This document shows positions 1 through 5,904 of a stretch of 11,758 bases of DNA, piece by piece; within the stretch, counting starts at the first letter, position 1, and every line of letters starts with the position of its first letter. Below the pieces are notes generated by a model. It made no database searches, was not told the DNA's origin, and was given only the letters and a program-made list of their open reading frames with translations. The stretch lies in the NCBI GenBank assembly GCA_002686115.1, contig NZAF01000034.1, forward strand, positions 1-11,758. Reading direction: 5' to 3'. Position numbers and translations under genes: made by a program. The DNA comes from Halobacteriovorax sp. Lineage in GTDB: Bacteria > Bdellovibrionota > Bacteriovoracia > Bacteriovoracales > Bacteriovoracaceae.

Positions 1-714
1 ACCCTTAATTACTTTCTAAATAATACAAAGTATCTTAATAGGGCAAAGGTCTTATACATTCCTAGGGGAACAGCTAATGACTTTGCCAAGTCGTTATATG
101 GTCAAACACTGAAATTAGAAATAACGAATGAACATATCCTAGATATTATTAACAATGCTCTTTTTGTGGAAGTCCCTGTCATGCAATGTAATGATCAAAA
201 ATTTATTAACGTAGCTACAGCAGGGGCACCGGCAATGGTTACGGATAGTGGAAATAGTCTTATCAAAGAGTATGGTGGAAGACTTAGTTATTTTATTAGT
301 GCAATAGAGAAGGTTATGACCTCTTACTTATATGATATAAAAGTTTGTCATGAAGATACTTGTAGGGATTATAAGTGTTATGGCTTTTTTGTCTCTCAAG
401 GACTGTATGCAGGGGGAGGAGTAAGGACTAGTCTATCCCAGGTGCCTTTATTTGGTAGAGAATTTAGTCTTACATTTAAAGAGGATGAGTCTGTACTTGG
501 AAGTATTAGTTCGGTGGTCAAAATTCAAAATATGAATAGTAGGGAAGAGCTATTAAAAGATGAGAGTGCGATAAATTTTTCTATGCATGAAAAGGTTATA
601 ATAAGTTCATCAAAGAGCATTGATGTAAAGCTCGATGGAGAAGAGTACAAAAGTAAAGAACTAGAATTCAGCAAAACCAAAGACCAAATAAAATTCTACA
701 TTTTTAATTCTTAA
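1..714 (+). CDS. YegS/DAGK-type lipid kinase, C-terminal part (5' end outside window)
   Basis: This is the C-terminal 237 residues of a diacylglycerol/lipid kinase, an enzyme family that phosphorylates membrane lipids with ATP at the inner face of the membrane. The frame is open from base 1. Its first residues, TLN, fit the end of the GGDGT(L/I)N nucleotide-binding motif, so the window seems to cut just after GGDG. Residues 21-29 read PRGTANDFA, a family hallmark. A glycine cluster (AGGG, near 137-140) and LDGE (near 212-215) follow in the usual order. YegS has about 299 residues, so roughly 60 are missing on the left. A GTG at 166 could be taken as a start, but it lies inside the conserved fold and should not be used. 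No terminator is visible after the stop: the transposon arm begins 24 bases later. Family assignment is firm; the lipid substrate is unknown. Confidence 0.88.
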   Translation, partial: TLNYFLNNTKYLNRAKVLYIPRGTANDFAKSLYGQTLKLEITNEHILDIINNALFVEVPVMQCNDQKFINVATAGAPAMVTDSGNSLIKEYGGRLSYFISAIEKVMTSYLYDIKVCHEDTCRDYKCYGFFVSQGLYAGGGVRTSLSQVPLFGREFSLTFKEDESVLGSISSVVKIQNMNSREELLKDESAINFSMHEKVIISSSKSIDVKLDGEEYKSKELEFSKTKDQIKFYIFNS

Positions 715-737
715 TTCACTTTCTCAAAGCTCTTCTC

Positions 738-763
738 AAAGGTATCCGTTTACTTTTTGAGAC
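738..763 (+). repeat. Left inverted repeat of the transposase element
   Basis: The first 21 bases (738-758) are an exact reverse complement of 1490-1510. Allowing one mismatch the match runs for 26 bases (738-763 against 1485-1510). It lies 24 bases after the lipid kinase stop. Just outside, the 9-mer TTCTCAAAG occurs twice (721-729 and 733-741); its meaning is unclear. The repeat is taken as the left terminus of a REP-associated transposase element. Confidence 0.85.
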
Positions 764-838
764 GAGGGGTGTCTAAGGGCTCGTTATTTCAAACACTTAA
801 AAAATTCTTTTTTGTTCATACTTGCATACTTACCAAGG

Positions 839-1498
839 ATGGCAAGAAAAAAATTAATTAGAACTAAGGACTTTCCGTATCACATTTATGCTAGAACCAA
901 CAATCAAGATTGGTTCATAGATAAGCTCGATGATATATGGAGTATATATTGTGACTTACTTTGTATTCTTCATTATTTCTATGACTGCAAAATACATTCA
1001 TTTATAATGATGAATAATCACTTCCATCTTCTCATTTCAACGCCATGTGAGAATATAGATGATTGTATGTTGTACTTTATGCGAGAGTCTGCAAGAGAGA
1101 TAAATTTACTATTTGGTAAAAGATCTAGAGTTTATGGAGGTAGATATAAGTGGAGCCTTATAGATAATGATCGCTATTACTATCTAATAATGAAATATAT
1201 ATACATGAATCCCCTCAAGGCAAATATGTGTGATCATGTTGAGAGTTACCCATACTCGACTCTAAGAATGAAAGTCGGTCTAAGTAAGCTCGATGTTCCG
1301 TTAAGTCCATTTTTTGATGAATTCTACAAGTTATCACACCCATTTCAATTGGCTGAATATTGTAATCAAGGTGTTAGTAAGAGTTTAGATGATGTTATCA
1401 CTAAAGCATTGTCAAAACCTGTATTTAAAATCTCTAGTAGAGTAAAAAAAGATTTCGTTAATGAACTAGAAAAAGAAACGGTAGGTCGCAAAAAGTAA
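839..1498 (+). CDS. REP-associated tyrosine transposase (Y1/HUH, IS200-like)
   Basis: This is a 219-residue HUH single-strand DNA transposase of the RAYT type, the group that nicks and joins DNA at short palindromic repeats. The N-terminus MARKKLIRT, followed by FPYHIYARTNN, is typical of the family. The HUH motif is HFH at residues 61-63 inside MMNNHFHLLI. The segment YIYMNP at 120-125 matches the region that carries the catalytic tyrosine in RAYTs. The ATG at 839 is chosen because family members begin there; an in-frame TTG at 812 would add nine atypical residues. No good ribosome binding site is seen at proper spacing before 839, so translation may be weak. The gene sits between perfect inverted repeats, and its TAA (1496-1498) lies inside the right repeat. 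The frame is intact with both motifs, so it may be active. It could also be an immobile, domesticated RAYT. Confidence 0.88.
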   Translation: MARKKLIRTKDFPYHIYARTNNQDWFIDKLDDIWSIYCDLLCILHYFYDCKIHSFIMMNNHFHLLISTPCENIDDCMLYFMRESAREINLLFGKRSRVYGGRYKWSLIDNDRYYYLIMKYIYMNPLKANMCDHVESYPYSTLRMKVGLSKLDVPLSPFFDEFYKLSHPFQLAEYCNQGVSKSLDDVITKALSKPVFKISSRVKKDFVNELEKETVGRKK

Positions 1499-1510
1499 AC
1501 GGATACCTTT
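1485..1510 (-). repeat. Right inverted repeat of the transposase element
   Basis: This is the reverse complement of the left arm: exact over 1490-1510, with one mismatch over the full 26 bases. It includes the last four codons and the stop of the transposase, so coding sequence and terminal repeat overlap. Together the arms define an element of about 773 bp (738-1510) with one gene. No target-site duplication is evident outside the arms, as expected for HUH elements. Confidence 0.85.
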
Positions 1511-1518
1511 TGGGAGGG

Positions 1519-1545
1519 AAGGGAGCGTTAGCTCCCTTTATTTGA
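1519..1545 (+). terminator. Rho-independent terminator after the transposase
   Basis: A perfect 8-bp stem (AAGGGAGC, 1519-1526; GCTCCCTT, 1531-1538) encloses a GTTA loop and is followed on the plus strand by a T-rich run (TTTATTTG). It lies 20 bases after the transposase stop, just outside the right repeat. On the minus strand no T run follows, so it would serve the opposing OmpA-like gene less well. Confidence 0.7.
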
Positions 1546-1565
1546 AATGTTTTATGTGATGTGAA

Positions 1566-2090
1566 TTATTGATTTAGTGAAATTGTCGTATCGAGATAGA
1601 ATTCTTTGGCGGGAACAATTTCAACTTCAGCACGTCTATTTAATCTTCTTAGATCCGTGCTATTTGTTATGACGGTGGGTTTTTCTTCGCCATAACTAAA
1701 TGTTAGTATTTTTGATTGATCGATTCCTTGTTTGATAAGCGCATTCTTCACGTTCTTTGCTCTCTCAAGTCCAAGGTCCTTATTGTATGAACGTGGACCT
1801 ATTTTATCGGTATGTCCTTTAACAATTATCATGAAGTCTTTTGGAGCCTTATTCAAGGCATCACTTACTTCATCTAAATAATGAATTTGTTGTGTGTGTA
1901 CTTTACTAGAGTCAAATTCAAAGTTAATTGTTGCGAGCTTTAATGGATAATCAATAATGTCTTTGTCTTTAGTATATTCATTTGGGACTTTAGTTTGATT
2001 ATCTTCTGGTATATCAAGTGCCTTCTCATTTGAAGAGCACGATATAAATAATAATGTCATTATACTTATATTTGTTACTTTCTTTAGCAT
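1566..2090 (-). CDS. OmpA/Pal-like peptidoglycan-binding lipoprotein
   Basis: This 174-residue protein is probably an outer-membrane lipoprotein that grips peptidoglycan and links the membrane to the wall. It begins with a short basic stretch (MLKK), a hydrophobic core and a lipobox-like FISC ending at Cys18, where lipid would be attached. An unstructured linker (19-50) follows. The OmpA C-terminal domain spans about 52-160: INFEFDSS at the first strand, GHTD at 92-95, YNKDLGLERA at 102-111 with the conserved Arg110 and Asp105 near the diaminopimelate site, SYGEEKP at 132-138 and NRRAEV at 151-156. The start is fixed by GGAGGT six bases upstream. Length matches Pal (about 170), but no tol genes are adjacent, so it is better called Pal-like. 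It has its own upstream region with a possible promoter and operator. Confidence 0.88.
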   Translation of the reverse strand: MLKKVTNISIMTLLFISCSSNEKALDIPEDNQTKVPNEYTKDKDIIDYPLKLATINFEFDSSKVHTQQIHYLDEVSDALNKAPKDFMIIVKGHTDKIGPRSYNKDLGLERAKNVKNALIKQGIDQSKILTFSYGEEKPTVITNSTDLRRLNRRAEVEIVPAKEFYLDTTISLNQ

Positions 2091-2112
2091 AAATACCTCC
2101 GATGTTTTTTGC

Positions 2113-2140
2113 TTAATATTAATTTAAAATAAAAAGTCTA
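2113..2140 (-). promoter_or_regulatory. Possible promoter of the OmpA-like lipoprotein gene
   Basis: On the minus strand TAGACT (2135-2140; 4 of 6 to TTGACA) and TATTAA (2113-2118; 4 of 6 to TATAAT) are 16 bases apart, upstream of the ribosome binding site. The region is very AT-rich, so chance matches are likely. Confidence 0.3.
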
Positions 2141-2168
2141 AGAAATATTTGTTATTACTTTTATTAAA

Positions 2169-2186
2169 TGTGTAATTATATTCACA
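2169..2186. promoter_or_regulatory. TGTG-N10-CACA candidate operator
   Basis: This is an imperfect inverted repeat, TGTG and CACA ten bases apart, between the YdcZ-like gene end and the putative promoter of the OmpA-like gene. It agrees at 14 of 18 positions with the perfect palindrome before dps (4624-4641). It could be a site for a shared dimeric regulator, or part of a weak stem behind the YdcZ-like gene. Confidence 0.35.
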
Positions 2187-2195
2187 TCTAAATTT

Positions 2196-2651
2196 CTAAT
2201 TTAAATTAAAGTTAACAAGGTAAACACCTGATAGCATAAGTAGGGCTCCTATAATCTTTTGAGTGGAGATACGATCTACAGGTGAAGAGAATAATCCAAA
2301 ATGACTAGCGATTATTGAAAAGATTATCTGACCAGAAACGCCTAATGTAATAACAGATGAGATACCAATCTTTGGAATTGCATAGAAGTAGACGATAAGG
2401 GCGAGAAAACTCATCGTTCCTGATAATAGATAGAGATGTTTAGGTATGCTTAGAAGTTCTTCTTTTTGTGGGAATCCATTTTTTGAGAGACCTAGATAGC
2501 ATAATGATAAGATAAGGCTTATTAAAAAAGCAACCATGGCCGCAAATATTGGGTTTTTAACAAGGCTTCCGATTTGTGAGCTTATGCTATTTTGAAAGGC
2601 AAGAAGAGCTCCTGCAAAAAAAGATAATATGAATAATAAACTATATTTCAT
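2196..2651 (-). CDS. YdcZ-like (DUF606) DMT-superfamily membrane protein
   Basis: This is a 151-residue inner-membrane protein of the small YdcZ/DUF606 group in the drug/metabolite transporter superfamily. About five hydrophobic segments are visible, at roughly 4-20, 35-55, 73-91, 98-116 and 132-148. Family-like signatures include AGALLAFQNSISSQIG at 13-28 and VSGQIIFSIIASHFGLF near 105-121, resembling the GQ...DHFGLFG stretch of the family. The substrate is unknown; members are often paired or fused, but no partner lies here. The ATG at 2651 is preferred over a TTG at 2675: TTGGAG sits seven bases before the ATG, while the TTG falls in the T run of the terminator in front of it. Little room remains for a promoter of its own, unless it lies inside the DoxX-like gene. 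Confidence 0.82.
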   Translation of the reverse strand: MKYSLLFILSFFAGALLAFQNSISSQIGSLVKNPIFAAMVAFLISLILSLCYLGLSKNGFPQKEELLSIPKHLYLLSGTMSFLALIVYFYAIPKIGISSVITLGVSGQIIFSIIASHFGLFSSPVDRISTQKIIGALLMLSGVYLVNFNLN

Positions 2652-2673
2652 CTTTGGACTCCAATTTAGACTC

Positions 2674-2707
2674 AAAAAAAAGGGACATCCGAAGATGTCC
2701 CTTTTTT
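2674..2707 (-). terminator. UUCG-loop Rho-independent terminator behind the DoxX-like gene
   Basis: A perfect 8-bp stem (2682-2689 with 2694-2701) is flanked by eight A on one side and six T on the other. Read on the minus strand the loop is UUCG closed by C-G, a very stable tetraloop, followed by eight U. It lies 5 bases after the DoxX-like stop. The flanks make it symmetrical, so it could work on both strands. Confidence 0.9.
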
Positions 2708-2712
2708 ATATA

Positions 2713-3219
2713 TTAGGCATTTGATACTTTCTTATATATCTCTTCAAACTTTTTCTCTAAGCCCGGTGTTTTCTCTCTAACTTCATTATAAGTTAGAACC
2801 CTTGGCGTCTCTTCTGCCATATGATTTGTGTATGCCTGAGGCTTAAAGAATAATGCAAATGTATCTTTATAAAATACAAAAAGATTAATTAAAGGTAACA
2901 TTGCAATAATCGTTAGGATCATAACATTTGAACCCTGCCAAACATGTAGCCCTAGTGCACTTAAAAGAATTGGTGTCGCTAAAATAAGTGACGTCTGTAC
3001 GTAGAAATTAGCGATAAATGTTAGTCCAATGAGAATTTCGATCCCTTTTAGCGCGTAGTAATGGGGTGTAATACTCACAACTGCTAATTGTGAATTTTCA
3101 ACTGAAAATAAGCCTAGAGCATCTATTTCCACAAAACCACTTAGTCCTGAAATAAAGAATAGTGTACCTAGAAATAATCTGGATAATATAATATTAAATG
3201 AATCTCTTGTTTTAAACAT
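2713..3219 (-). CDS. DoxX-like integral membrane protein
   Basis: This is a 168-residue membrane protein with four probable transmembrane segments at about 9-30, 57-74, 75-93 and 97-118. The arrangement fits DoxX-like proteins: RLFLGTLFFISGLSGF at 14-29, a short extracytoplasmic stretch, GIEILIGL at 59-66, LATPILLSALGLHVW at 80-94, and a final helix ending in YKDTFALFF at 117-125, like the YRDAF ending of the family. The C-terminal 40 residues are hydrophilic and charged, longer than in many relatives. DoxX-like proteins are linked to quinone or thiol redox chemistry in some organisms, but no partner is present and the role here is open. The ATG at 3219 is fixed by AAGGAGG five bases upstream; a longer frame starting at 3264 lacks such a site. 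A strong terminator follows. Confidence 0.72.
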   Translation of the reverse strand: MFKTRDSFNIILSRLFLGTLFFISGLSGFVEIDALGLFSVENSQLAVVSITPHYYALKGIEILIGLTFIANFYVQTSLILATPILLSALGLHVWQGSNVMILTIIAMLPLINLFVFYKDTFALFFKPQAYTNHMAEETPRVLTYNEVREKTPGLEKKFEEIYKKVSNA

Positions 3220-3270
3220 AATTCCTCCTTTGATTCTTAACACCATTTTATGTGAATGGCGCAAATAAGT

Positions 3271-3299
3271 ATTTTAGTTAGCTTGGATACTTTGTTTAA
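3271..3299 (-). promoter_or_regulatory. Possible promoter of the DoxX-like gene
   Basis: On the minus strand TTAAAC (3294-3299) and TAAAAT (3271-3276; 5 of 6 to TATAAT) are 17 bases apart, giving a leader of about 45 bases. The -35 match is poor. Confidence 0.3.
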
Positions 3300-3322
3300 G
3301 TTTTTACACATTTTTTGACGTG

Positions 3323-3664
3323 TTATTGAAGGGTTAGCGTACTGATTCTTATTTCAAGCTTCGAAATCTTGTCTGATATTTCATCCATGATTAAATTTGC
3401 ACTTACATTGTCATAGTAGTCTGCCTTAATGAAAAGATCGTCAATTATCTTTAGTTTTTTTAGATAATAATGTTTTTCTATAAAACCAATATCCTTGTAG
3501 TAAATATTTTTCCTAGCTTCATCATCAACTTCTTTAAGTCTTCTCTCTATCTTCTCTAAACGTGAATAAAGCATCATTTCTTTATTCTTGTTCATAATAT
3601 CGAGTGTTGATAAATCTGTTGATTCTTTACTTTCTTTTTTACTTTTTATAATAGTGAATATCAT
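3323..3664 (-). CDS. Small coiled-coil protein downstream of mscS, function unknown
   Basis: I do not recognise this 113-residue protein. It begins with a short hydrophobic MIFTII, then a Lys/Glu/Ser-rich stretch (7-20). The rest is predicted helical with heptad-like leucine/isoleucine spacing: about 28-50 (LEKIERRLKEVDDEA) and 92-110 (MDEISDKISKLEIRI), joined by a Tyr/Lys-rich centre. There is no full signal peptide and no cysteine. The start at 3664 is set by AAAGGAG seven bases upstream; this site overlaps the stop of the channel gene, leaving a 13-bp gap. Co-transcription with mscS is therefore likely, perhaps with coupled translation. A role as a cytoplasmic partner of the channel is only a guess from position. 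Confidence 0.7.
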   Translation of the reverse strand: MIFTIIKSKKESKESTDLSTLDIMNKNKEMMLYSRLEKIERRLKEVDDEARKNIYYKDIGFIEKHYYLKKLKIIDDLFIKADYYDNVSANLIMDEISDKISKLEIRISTLTLQ

Positions 3665-3677
3665 AACAACTCCTTTA

Positions 3678-4547
3678 TTACTGCGTCTTATCCATGACGA
3701 TTGTTCTGATTGGAAAAGGTATAGAGATTCCATTTTTGTCATAATGTTTCTTAATGTTAATGATGGCCTTATGTCTGGCTCTTAAAAATGCTTGATTTTC
3801 TGGGTAATGTATCCAAATTCTTGCGACTAAGTTTATTGAACTATCTGCAAATTCTTTGAAAAATACTTCAGGTTCTTCATCTTTTATAATCTCATTAATA
3901 TTTAGAAGAGCTTCTTTCGTCACTTTTTCAACTTTTTCTAAATCATCTTCATAAGAAACCCCAACTTCTATATCAATTCTTCGTTTAGGGGTTGTTGTGA
4001 AATTCGTAAAAGGTTTTGTAAACATATGCTTATTAGGGATGATGATTTCTAGTCCCTGAAAAGTCGTTATGCTAGTTGTTCTTAGATTAATATTAGTAAT
4101 TTTTCCGAAGTGTTGATCAAGCTGAACGATGTCTCCTAACTTATAAGGTTCTCTAAACGCAATAAAGATACCTGAAACAAAGTTTGAAGCAATTTCTTGA
4201 AAAGCAAAACCAAGAGCTAAACCTAGTACACCAGCACCAGCTAATAACGATGTCACAGTCTTGTCAAGATGTAATATCTCCAAGGATACAAAAAATCCAA
4301 TTAGTATAATGATAAAATAAATAATTGTATCTAATAAGCTCGTCACTGCTTCATTCTTACTAATCTTTGGTAAAACTTTTGAGAACACCTTTCTTGCTAG
4401 TTTTGCTAAAAAGATAAAGATTAGTATAATGAATATTGACGCTATGATGTTTGGGATTGATTTGATAACAATCTCGTACCATGAGACTAATCTTTCTTCT
4501 AGTAATGAGAATATACTTTTAAGTTCTATTTTTTCTATTATATTCAT
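3678..4547 (-). CDS. MscS-family small-conductance mechanosensitive channel
   Basis: This 289-residue inner-membrane channel would open under membrane tension to release solutes during osmotic downshock. Length is close to E. coli MscS (286). TM1 is about 32-50 and TM2 about 72-94. The pore helix TM3 (about 98-131) contains the alternating Gly/Ala pattern LLAGAGVLGLALGFAFQ and NFVSGIFIAF. The beta domain follows, with REPYKLGDIV at 132-141, GKITNINLRTTSI at 148-160, and IPNKHMF at 170-176. The C-terminal alpha/beta cage domain runs to the end (SIPFPIRT). AAGGAG lies six bases before the ATG. It is the first gene of a unit with the small coiled-coil gene and is divergent from dps, sharing a 193-bp intergenic region. 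No convincing minus-strand promoter could be read there. Confidence 0.95.
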   Translation of the reverse strand: MNIIEKIELKSIFSLLEERLVSWYEIVIKSIPNIIASIFIILIFIFLAKLARKVFSKVLPKISKNEAVTSLLDTIIYFIIILIGFFVSLEILHLDKTVTSLLAGAGVLGLALGFAFQEIASNFVSGIFIAFREPYKLGDIVQLDQHFGKITNINLRTTSITTFQGLEIIIPNKHMFTKPFTNFTTTPKRRIDIEVGVSYEDDLEKVEKVTKEALLNINEIIKDEEPEVFFKEFADSSINLVARIWIHYPENQAFLRARHKAIINIKKHYDKNGISIPFPIRTIVMDKTQ

Positions 4548-4623
4548 GACATCTCCTTAAATGTTTTACATTGTTAGGATGCCATATATTGTTTTTTATT
4601 AGTTTTATTGTTGTTCTTTCTCT

Positions 4624-4641
4624 TGTGTAGATATCTACACA
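4624..4641. promoter_or_regulatory. Perfect 18-bp palindrome upstream of dps (candidate operator)
   Basis: TGTGTAGATATCTACACA is its own reverse complement over all 18 bases. It sits a few bases upstream of the expected -35 position of the dps promoter and in the shared region with mscS, a usual place for an activator or repressor dimer. The spacing TGTG-N10-CACA differs from the CRP/FNR type (TGTG-N8-CACA). The binding protein is unknown. Confidence 0.6.
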
Positions 4642-4644
4642 TAA

Positions 4645-4672
4645 CTTTCATCTCATTTTGATGTTTTATAAT
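4645..4672 (+). promoter_or_regulatory. Probable dps operon promoter
   Basis: A consensus TATAAT lies at 4667-4672. The -35 position 16 bases upstream (CTTTCA, 4645-4650) matches only 3 of 6, which suggests help from an activator, perhaps at the adjacent palindrome. The leader to the dps ATG would be about 60 bases. Confidence 0.5.
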
Positions 4673-4698
4673 GCCTTTAGGGACAAGATATATCCATA

Positions 4699-4719
4699 AC
4701 TTAGTTACTACTTAGTAAC
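4699..4719. repeat. Direct/inverted repeat in the dps leader
   Basis: ACTTAGT occurs at 4699-4705 and 4710-4716, 11 bases apart, and the same stretch contains GTTACT (4704-4709) and AGTAAC (4714-4719) as 6-bp inverted arms. It is about 11 bases before the GGAGG site, so it could be a regulator site or a small stem affecting translation. Confidence 0.35.
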
Positions 4720-4740
4720 AAAGATTTTTATGGAGGATTT

Positions 4741-5232
4741 ATGAATAACAATAATTTTAAAAGACCAATTGCAAACATTGATGATGCCACAGCAGAGCAG
4801 ATTACTGAAGTTTTAAATAATCTATTAGCTAATGAGTATGCTCTATTTACTAAGACATTAAATTATCATTGGAACGTAACAGGGCCAAGATTTCACAGTT
4901 TACATAAGTTCTTAGGTGAGCAATATCATGAGTTACTTGAGATGATGGATGGTCTTGCTGAAAGAGTTAGAGTACTTGGGGAAGTTCCTCATAGTACACT
5001 TAAGAAAATGACTAAAGAAATGGATATTAATGAAGTTACAGGTAACTCTCTTTCAAGTAGTGAGATGCTAAGTGACCTGTTTAATAGTCATATGATGATT
5101 CAGTCATATATTAAAACTAGTATTACAACAGATAAAAACTTTGAAAAGCAGCCAGGAATTGAGGACTTTTTAGTCGGACTACTCAATAAACACGAAATGA
5201 TGAGTTGGATGCTTAAGTCTCACTTAGACTAG
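4741..5232 (+). CDS. dps: Dps-family DNA-protection ferritin
   Basis: This 163-residue protein of the Dps family forms 12-subunit shells that oxidise Fe(II) with peroxide, store iron and, in many species, bind DNA in stress. The inter-subunit ferroxidase ligands are visible: His43 in YHWNVTG (42-48), His55 in FHSLH (51-55), and Asp70 and Glu74 in MMDGLAERV (68-76). A four-helix bundle accounts for the rest, and the end (KHEMMSWMLKSHL) matches the last helix of the family. The N-terminus is short with two basic residues (Lys7, Arg8), so DNA binding through it is possible but not certain. TGGAGG precedes the ATG by six bases. It is the first gene of a four-gene operon and has a TATAAT promoter and a perfect palindrome upstream. 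The family is certain; whether its main job is iron storage or DNA protection is not shown. Confidence 0.95.
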   Translation: MNNNNFKRPIANIDDATAEQITEVLNNLLANEYALFTKTLNYHWNVTGPRFHSLHKFLGEQYHELLEMMDGLAERVRVLGEVPHSTLKKMTKEMDINEVTGNSLSSSEMLSDLFNSHMMIQSYIKTSITTDKNFEKQPGIEDFLVGLLNKHEMMSWMLKSHLD

Positions 5233-5254
5233 AATCTTAATAGAGGAGGTTTTT

Positions 5255-5896
5255 ATGCAATATAAATTGAATATTAAATCAAGTTTACTTTTAATTTCGA
5301 TGTTGTTGATTAGCTTCTCTACCTTTTCTAAGGCGAAGAACGGGGAGTGGGTCATTGTGAGAGGAAAGGTCTCACATGCTGCTCCTGATTACTTCATCTT
5401 AGATAAAGGATATAAAAAAGTTCTTGTAGAAATGGATGACTGGGATTGGTTTAAAGAAGGATATAAGATTCTTAAAGGTGATCGCGTCATCGTACAAGGA
5501 AAGATTGATCATGACTTTTTAGAGAGAAGAAAAATTGAAGCAAATAGTGTTTATGTTCAAGGTTTAAATACATACTACTATGCAAGTAGTGATGATGAAG
5601 AGACAGAACCTTATCATCACCATTATTTCTTTGAAACTTATGAAATTCCTGATGAGATTAAATATGATTTCACTGGAACAATTTCAAGAATTGATGACAG
5701 AGAATTTGTCTTAAACACTGGTTTAAGAGAAGTAACCGTTGATACAGAAGACATGAAGTACAACCCAATGGACGATAAAGGTCTAACGCAACTAAAAGTT
5801 GGAGATGCAGTAAGGGTATATGGTGATATTGAAAATAACTTTTTCACTGATGATGTACTCAACGCAAATTGGATTATTACATTAAAAAAACAATAG
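5255..5896 (+). CDS. Exported protein with two OB-fold-like modules
   Basis: This 213-residue protein is probably periplasmic. A signal peptide spans about 1-27 (hydrophobic core LLLISMLLISF, cleavage probably near SKA). Two similar beta-rich modules follow. The first, about 32-102, reads VRGKVSHAAPDYFILDKG, then VLVEMDD, GDRVIVQGKID and NSVYV. The second, about 138-208, reads FTGTISRIDDREFVLNTG, then VTVDTED, GDAVRVYGDIE and NANWI. The common pattern (G-I, D/E, FVL, V-VD, GD-V-V-G-ID) resembles bacterial OB-fold stress proteins of the YgiW/YdeI type, and looks like an internal duplication. The linker (103-130) is rich in Tyr, Asp/Glu and has three consecutive His (121-123). GAGGAGG lies six bases upstream of the ATG. 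It follows dps by 22 bp, and its stop forms part of the next gene's ribosome binding site. The ligand is unknown. Confidence 0.75.
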   Translation: MQYKLNIKSSLLLISMLLISFSTFSKAKNGEWVIVRGKVSHAAPDYFILDKGYKKVLVEMDDWDWFKEGYKILKGDRVIVQGKIDHDFLERRKIEANSVYVQGLNTYYYASSDDEETEPYHHHYFFETYEIPDEIKYDFTGTISRIDDREFVLNTGLREVTVDTEDMKYNPMDDKGLTQLKVGDAVRVYGDIENNFFTDDVLNANWIITLKKQ

Positions 5897-5904
5897 GAGG
5901 ATTT

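Noticed and set aside
3300..3325. Terminator behind the small coiled-coil gene
   Set aside because: A 6-bp stem with one G-U pair can be drawn, but on the minus strand it is followed by A, not U, so it lacks the needed run.
3588..3785. Plus-strand open frame of 65 codons across the small coiled-coil and channel genes
   Set aside because: It lies antisense to two supported genes, crosses their junction and has no ribosome binding site or recognisable protein.
4624..4641. CRP/FNR binding site
   Set aside because: TGTG and CACA are ten bases apart instead of eight, so the standard CRP/FNR spacing does not fit.
5638..5862. Minus-strand open frame of 74 codons inside the OB-fold gene
   Set aside because: It is fully antisense to a supported gene, Ser/Val-rich as expected from reversed codons, and has no ribosome binding site.
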